A stretch of DNA of 9,008 bases from Clostridium sp. CAG:921 (GTDB lineage Bacteria > Bacillota > Clostridia > TANB77 > CAG-465): assembly GCA_000433135.1 (NCBI GenBank), contig HF991973.1:11879-20886 (forward strand). Direction: 5' to 3'. The notes below the pieces were generated by a model that did not search any database, was not told where the DNA came from, and worked only from the letters and a program-made list of their open reading frames with translations. Position numbers and translations under genes: made by a program. Of this stretch, positions 5,231 to 9,008 are shown piece after piece (the first letter of the stretch is position 1; each line of letters starts with the position of its first letter).

Positions 5231-6748
5231 ATGGAAAAAAATATGAGTATTAATGGGGCCAAAAATAAAAGAGTAATAATTTTTGTTGTTATAATTGTTC
5301 TATGTATAGTAATAACAGCAGTTGCAATTTATTTTAACATAAAAAGTTTAGAAAAAAAGTATGAAGAAAATACAAAAAATAACTTAAATATAAATAACAA
5401 TGTAGAAAAAGAAGAAAACCTTGATAATGCAGATAATACTGAAGAAGATACCAAAAGAGTGGATAATAGCGATAAAAAATATGTGTGTAAGAAGGATGAA
5501 ACCTATGATATAAATGATATAGATTGTCAAAAAATGTATATAGTAGGCGGAAATGAATATACAGAAGAAGAATATAGGTATAGTTCTGAGGCAATTCCAT
5601 ATATAAAAATATCAGGTTTGAAAAATGAAGAAATACAAAATTCTATAAATAAAGATATAAAAGATAGCATCGTATCTTTTGCAAATAGTATTAGTGGTGA
5701 AAAACAAGTCACAACAACTCTTGAGGGTAATTTTTCTAATATTTTATCAATAGCTGTTTGTGTATACTCATCAAAAAATGTGGAGTCAAATTATTTGACG
5801 TTAAATTATAACTTAAATAATGGTAAGAAATTTGATTTAGGTGATGTATTTATAAAGTCAACGCCAATAAAAATGCTACTTACTGAGGCAGTATATGAAA
5901 GAATTGCTTGGAATATAAAAGGAGAATTTGCATCTGAGGAGTGGGAAAAAAATTCTGACATGAATAATAGAGATACATCAAATTATGAAGATATACTATA
6001 TAATGTATCTAATATATACAATGAAAAAAATGGAAAACTAGACTTTACAGTTTCACCATCTGAAGTAAAAGTATATAATTTAAAAATTGAAGGAATGAGT
6101 GTGTCAGGTTTAGCCCAAATTGATATGTATAAATATATGGAATATATTGCAATATATAAAAGATTTTTATCATCAAGTAGTTTGTATAAAGCAAATGATG
6201 TTTCATTAAAAGATGTATATACATTTACTAGTCCGTTTGTTTCAACTTTGAAGGTTAGTGATAATTATATATTTGGCAAAAAGTCTAATAATTTATATTT
6301 AGACTTTGCAAAAGAAACACCTACTTTAGCAGATGCGGATGCATTAAAAAAGGTATATAGTAGCAATGGATATAAAAAAGTTGATGAAGTTATAGAAAAA
6401 ATAAAAAATGAAGCAGCAAACGATACTAAAAATGGTTATATTCATCAAGGTTATATAATAGCATTTAACTCAGAAGCAGATTCAAGTAGAATTGCTAGTA
6501 TCAATTTAAAAATAGATGATTATGTAGCTAAGATGCCTATAAATGACTTTAAAAACAACTTACAAGAGTACTTAAACTTTGCAGACAAAGCACCTAGTGC
6601 AAGTATTGATGGAAGAAGTGTAGGAGGATGTTATTTTGTTAAGGATAAATATAAAGAAATAACATCAGAAACGAAGACATATACTTATTACTTTGATACG
6701 AATGGTAATTATTTAGGTGACAATGAAGAATGTATTAGAAAAAAATAA
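5231..6748 (+). CDS. Membrane-anchored extracytoplasmic protein with a DUF4163/DUF3298-like region
   Basis: The 505-residue protein starts with a basic head and one transmembrane segment (about 15-36). A charged Asn/Glu/Asp-rich linker follows (37-83) and then a large exported part. Residues about 120-240 resemble the DUF4163/DUF3298 arrangement seen in PdaC- and RsiV-type proteins: a conserved start (IPYIKISGLKNEEIQNSIN, 122-140), a strand pair and LTLNYNLNNGKKFDLGDVF (189-207), close to the usual F(D)L..GK..L.DLF element. This is recalled family knowledge with modest confidence. The remaining C-terminal half is not recognised. Extracellular Cys residues at 86, 99, 177, 467 and 501 could form disulfides. 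It is translationally linked to the PstS-like gene (9-base gap, overlapping ribosome binding site), so the two products may work together at the cell surface. The ATG at 5243 is also in frame but has no binding site of its own. Confidence 0.72.
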   Translation: MEKNMSINGAKNKRVIIFVVIIVLCIVITAVAIYFNIKSLEKKYEENTKNNLNINNNVEKEENLDNADNTEEDTKRVDNSDKKYVCKKDETYDINDIDCQKMYIVGGNEYTEEEYRYSSEAIPYIKISGLKNEEIQNSINKDIKDSIVSFANSISGEKQVTTTLEGNFSNILSIAVCVYSSKNVESNYLTLNYNLNNGKKFDLGDVFIKSTPIKMLLTEAVYERIAWNIKGEFASEEWEKNSDMNNRDTSNYEDILYNVSNIYNEKNGKLDFTVSPSEVKVYNLKIEGMSVSGLAQIDMYKYMEYIAIYKRFLSSSSLYKANDVSLKDVYTFTSPFVSTLKVSDNYIFGKKSNNLYLDFAKETPTLADADALKKVYSSNGYKKVDEVIEKIKNEAANDTKNGYIHQGYIIAFNSEADSSRIASINLKIDDYVAKMPINDFKNNLQEYLNFADKAPSASIDGRSVGGCYFVKDKYKEITSETKTYTYYFDTNGNYLGDNEECIRKK

Positions 6749-6760
6749 ATATTAAATTTT

Positions 6761-6817
6761 AGATGAAACTAATTAAAAATATGTTTTTATACATGTTTTA
6801 GGGTTTCATCTTTTTTT
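6761..6817 (+). terminator. Rho-independent terminator of the PstS-like/DUF operon
   Basis: AGATGAAACT (6761-6770) pairs with GGTTTCATCT (6802-6811) over 10 bases with one G-U pair; Ts continue to 6817. The 31-base loop is AT-rich and can fold further. It starts 12 bases after the stop codon. Confidence 0.82.
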
Positions 6818-6890
6818 GCATATAAAATTTTGTTGAAATTAATCTGTTAAATTAATTATGTCACATTTAGTATAAATATCTTTTTTTTAC

Positions 6891-6919
6891 TTTATTTTTG
6901 TCTTGTTTTGTAGTAAAAT
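6891..6919 (+). promoter_or_regulatory. Possible promoter of recJ
   Basis: TAAAAT (6914-6919) is a good -10 box, identical to two others in this window. The sequence 17 bases upstream is only TTTATT (6891-6896), a weak -35 box. Another candidate, TATAAA at 6871-6876, also lacks a good partner. Confidence 0.35.
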
Positions 6920-6944
6920 AGTTGTGTAATTGTAAATTTTAGAT

Positions 6945-6949
6945 GGAGG
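6945..6949 (+). promoter_or_regulatory. Ribosome binding site fixing the recJ start at 6955
   Basis: GGAGG lies 5 bases before the ATG at 6955. An in-frame ATG at 6943 overlaps this site and has no site of its own, so it is rejected as start. Confidence 0.85.
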
Positions 6950-6954
6950 TAGTT

Positions 6955-8652
6955 ATGCAAAAAAAATGGGTAATAAAAGACTACGATAAAGATCAGGTCT
7001 TAAAGCTAAAAAATGATTTTAAATTAACAGATATAATGTCAAAGTTATTACTTGCAAGAGATGTAAAATATAATGAAATTGATAAATTTTTAAATGGAAC
7101 TTTAAAAGACATAAAAGATCCATATTTACTAAAAGATATGAATAAATTAGTCGATAGAATAGACAAAGCTATACAAGATAAAGAAAAAATATGCATATAC
7201 GGAGATTATGATGTAGATGGAATAACTAGTATAACTATAATGTATCAATTTTTATCTTCTCTTGGTGCTGATGTTACTTATTATTTACCAGATAGGCTTA
7301 TAGAAGGATATGGTGTTAATACATCTGCACTTGATGTAATAAAAAAAAGAGGAGTTAGTTTAGTAATAACAGTAGACTGTGGGATAACGGCTGTAGAAGA
7401 AACAAAGTATGCAAAAAGTATAGGACTTGATATTTGCATAACAGATCACCATGAATGTGCAGAAATTTTACCTGATGCAATAGCAATAGTAAATCCAAAA
7501 CAAAAAGATGATAGTTCAGAATACAAATTTCATGCTGGTGTAGGAGTGGCTTTTAAATGTTTAATGGCTCTTTCTAAAAAATATGGACTTAGTGAAAATA
7601 GTTATTTAAAATATTTAGATATAGTAGCAATTGGCACAATCTCAGATATAGTAGCACTTACAGATGAAAATAGAATAATATCAAAATATGGACTTGCTAT
7701 GATAAAAAATACTCAAAATATTGGATTAAAAGCTTTAATCGAGTTACTTGATATAAAAGAAATAGATAGCACTGCAGTTTCATTTAGTTTAGCTCCAAGA
7801 ATAAATGCTTGTGGCAGGATGGGAAAAGCAGGAGTAGCTGTGGAACTTTTACTAGAAAAAGATATTGAAAAAGCAAAACAAATAGCAATAACACTTGACG
7901 AATTAAACACTAAAAGACAAGAAATAGAAAAAGAAATATTTGAAAATGCAATAGATATGATAAATTCAAATGGTATGGAAAATAAAAAAAGTATAGTACT
8001 ATATAATAAGTCTTGGCATAATGGTGTAATTGGTATAGTAGCATCAAAACTTGTAAACATGTACCAAAAGCCTGTAATATTACTTACTAAAGAAAATAAC
8101 GTTATAAGAGGATCTGGAAGATGTCAACAAGGAATATCGCTATATGACAGTCTTACAAAATGTAAAGATACATTGATTCAATTTGGTGGACATGAGTTAG
8201 CAGCAGGTCTTAGTATTGAAGAGGAAAATCTTCAAAAATTTATAGACGAATTTGAAAAAGTAATATTTGAAGAGGTTGGAGATAAAGAACCAGAGCAAAT
8301 AATAGATATTGATATGCAAATTTTTGAAAAGGATTTGAATGTTTCACTTATAAAAGATTTATATAAATTAAGACCATATGGACAATCAAATAAAGTGCCA
8401 CAATTTCTGTATAAAGGCTTAAAAATTACAGCAATTAGGACTTTAAAAGATGATAAACATTTAAAATTAACTCTAAAAGATAATAAATTTTTACTTGATG
8501 CACTGGCTTTTTCTCAAGGAAATAGACGAGATGAATTAAGACTTGGTGATAAAATAGATGTAGTATGTAGTGTTGAAGTAAACACATTTACAAGTCCAAG
8601 AACAATACAGCTTATACTTCAAGATTTTAAAAAATCTGTTGAAAATGTATAA
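6955..8652 (+). CDS. recJ: Single-stranded-DNA-specific exonuclease RecJ
   Basis: RecJ degrades single-stranded DNA 5' to 3' in the cytoplasm, in recombinational repair and mismatch repair. The 565-residue length is normal and the protein appears complete. The DHH domain has all its metal-binding motifs: YGDYDVDGITS (82-92; D84, D86, D88), VITVDCGI (137-144; D141), CITDHHE (161-167), LDIVAIGTISDIVAL (221-235; D222, D231) and the RecJ-specific PRINACGRMG (281-290). The DHHA1 domain follows with SWHNGVIGIVASKL (353-366), GSGR (386-389) and QFGGHELAAGLS (409-420). A C-terminal OB-like region covers about 450-560 and includes LRPYGQSNKVPQF. No residue expected for activity is missing. There is no terminator in the 106 bases before the next gene, a Rel-like gene. 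In Firmicutes recJ, apt and rel commonly sit together (established gene order); apt is absent here. Confidence 0.96.
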   Translation: MQKKWVIKDYDKDQVLKLKNDFKLTDIMSKLLLARDVKYNEIDKFLNGTLKDIKDPYLLKDMNKLVDRIDKAIQDKEKICIYGDYDVDGITSITIMYQFLSSLGADVTYYLPDRLIEGYGVNTSALDVIKKRGVSLVITVDCGITAVEETKYAKSIGLDICITDHHECAEILPDAIAIVNPKQKDDSSEYKFHAGVGVAFKCLMALSKKYGLSENSYLKYLDIVAIGTISDIVALTDENRIISKYGLAMIKNTQNIGLKALIELLDIKEIDSTAVSFSLAPRINACGRMGKAGVAVELLLEKDIEKAKQIAITLDELNTKRQEIEKEIFENAIDMINSNGMENKKSIVLYNKSWHNGVIGIVASKLVNMYQKPVILLTKENNVIRGSGRCQQGISLYDSLTKCKDTLIQFGGHELAAGLSIEEENLQKFIDEFEKVIFEEVGDKEPEQIIDIDMQIFEKDLNVSLIKDLYKLRPYGQSNKVPQFLYKGLKITAIRTLKDDKHLKLTLKDNKFLLDALAFSQGNRRDELRLGDKIDVVCSVEVNTFTSPRTIQLILQDFKKSVENV

Positions 8653-8692
8653 AATTTTAAGGTAAAGTGTTAATTATATTTGTAAGTTTTAG

Positions 8693-8716
8693 TATAGTAA
8701 TTTAAATATAGTAATT
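8693..8716. repeat. Short direct repeat upstream of the Rel-like gene
   Basis: TATAGTAATT occurs at 8693-8702 and 8707-8716, 14 bases apart. It lies in the recJ-rel gap, where a weak promoter (TTGTAA at 8680-8685, TAAATA at 8703-8708) could be drawn. It may be chance in AT-rich DNA. Confidence 0.4.
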
Positions 8717-8758
8717 GATTGATAAATAAGATTTAAGTGTAAAAATGGAGTGATGAAT

Positions 8759-9008
8759 ATGTTAAATGAAGAAGAAATGCTTGGTGAAATTGAAAAAGTT
8801 TTAATAGAAGAAAATATAAAATATGATAATGACATGTTAAAAAAAGTAGTTTCATATTGTGCACTCACATATAAAGATTACAAAAAGCAAAATAGTTATT
8901 TAACTTCACATGTTATTGGTGTAGCAAAAGAAGTGGCAGGTCTTAGAATAGATGATGTTTCTGTATATGCAGCACTTTTACATGAAGTAGTAAACCTTGA
9001 TGGATATG
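8759..9008 (+). CDS. Rel/SpoT-like HD-domain protein, N-terminal part (3' end outside the window)
   Basis: The first 83 codons are visible. Rel/SpoT enzymes make and hydrolyse (p)ppGpp; the hydrolase domain is N-terminal. Here residues 22-42 (YDNDMLKKVVSYCALTYKDY) match the opening helices. YLTSHVIGVAKEVAGLRID (47-65) matches PYIxHPxxVAxIL..L.xD, with H51 at the metal-binding His. VYAALLHEVVNLDGY (69-83) matches the AALLHDVVEDT segment. The call rests on this pattern plus position just after recJ, the usual place for rel in Firmicutes. The metal-binding pair HD reads HE (75-76) and the catalytic ED reads NL (79-80), so the hydrolase function may be lost, as in RelA-type enzymes. Another HD-domain protein cannot be excluded. 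The start at 8759 is 8 bases after GGAG (8747-8750); the in-frame ATG at 8753 is too close to it. It may be co-transcribed with recJ. Confidence 0.65.
   Translation, partial: MLNEEEMLGEIEKVLIEENIKYDNDMLKKVVSYCALTYKDYKKQNSYLTSHVIGVAKEVAGLRIDDVSVYAALLHEVVNLDGY

Noticed and set aside
7713..8060. Minus-strand open frame inside recJ
   Set aside because: It is antisense to conserved RecJ motifs and its Ser/Phe/Ile-rich product is what AT-rich antisense sequence gives by default.
1..9008. tRNA, rRNA, CRISPR array or intact insertion sequence
   Set aside because: No cloverleaf-like or rRNA-like sequence, no regularly spaced repeats and no paired inverted ends around a transposase gene were seen.

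Overview
The window is very A+T-rich bacterial DNA. Every gene reads on the plus strand. Strong AGGAGG-type ribosome binding sites, hairpin-plus-T-run terminators, sigma-A-like promoters with 17-base spacers and a recJ gene followed by a Rel-like gene all point to a Firmicutes chromosome, most likely a Clostridia-type anaerobe. This placement is inference from gene order and style, not from a marker gene.

Layout. Bases 1-1266 hold the 3' part of a family-2 glycosyltransferase gene that is already open at the window edge and ends at a strong terminator. Bases 1357-1560 show no intact gene but may contain the decayed tail of a transposase. A clear promoter then drives a two-gene unit (1641-2883) encoding two different, divergent members of the Ham1/RdgB (ITPase) fold, closed by its own terminator. 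Next come three exported, membrane-anchored proteins. One is an unrecognised protein with two copies of a ~100-residue domain (3043-3990). A PstS-like solute-binding protein follows (4205-5221). The third (5231-6748) resembles DUF4163/DUF3298 proteins and is translationally linked to the second. Each transcription unit ends in a hairpin terminator. The right side holds a complete recJ (6955-8652) and the first 83 codons of a Rel/SpoT-like HD-domain gene (from 8759).

How the genes fit together. The recJ-rel end is housekeeping (DNA repair and stringent response), but the Rel-like protein lacks the usual HDxxED hydrolase motif in the visible part. The glycosyltransferase is probably the end of a surface-polysaccharide locus. 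The middle is accessory: the first two exported proteins share a nearly identical pilin-like N-terminal segment (KGSxxxTLIVVI), and all three have an Asn/Asp/Glu-rich linker before an extracytoplasmic domain. The Ham1-family pair is the best candidate for something undescribed. Both proteins keep the fold's N-terminal motifs but have lost the C-terminal Ser-His-Arg signature, so they may form a heteromer or act on an unusual substrate.

Start sites for three genes were moved inward from the longest open frame, because the upstream extension overlaps a promoter or a ribosome binding site.
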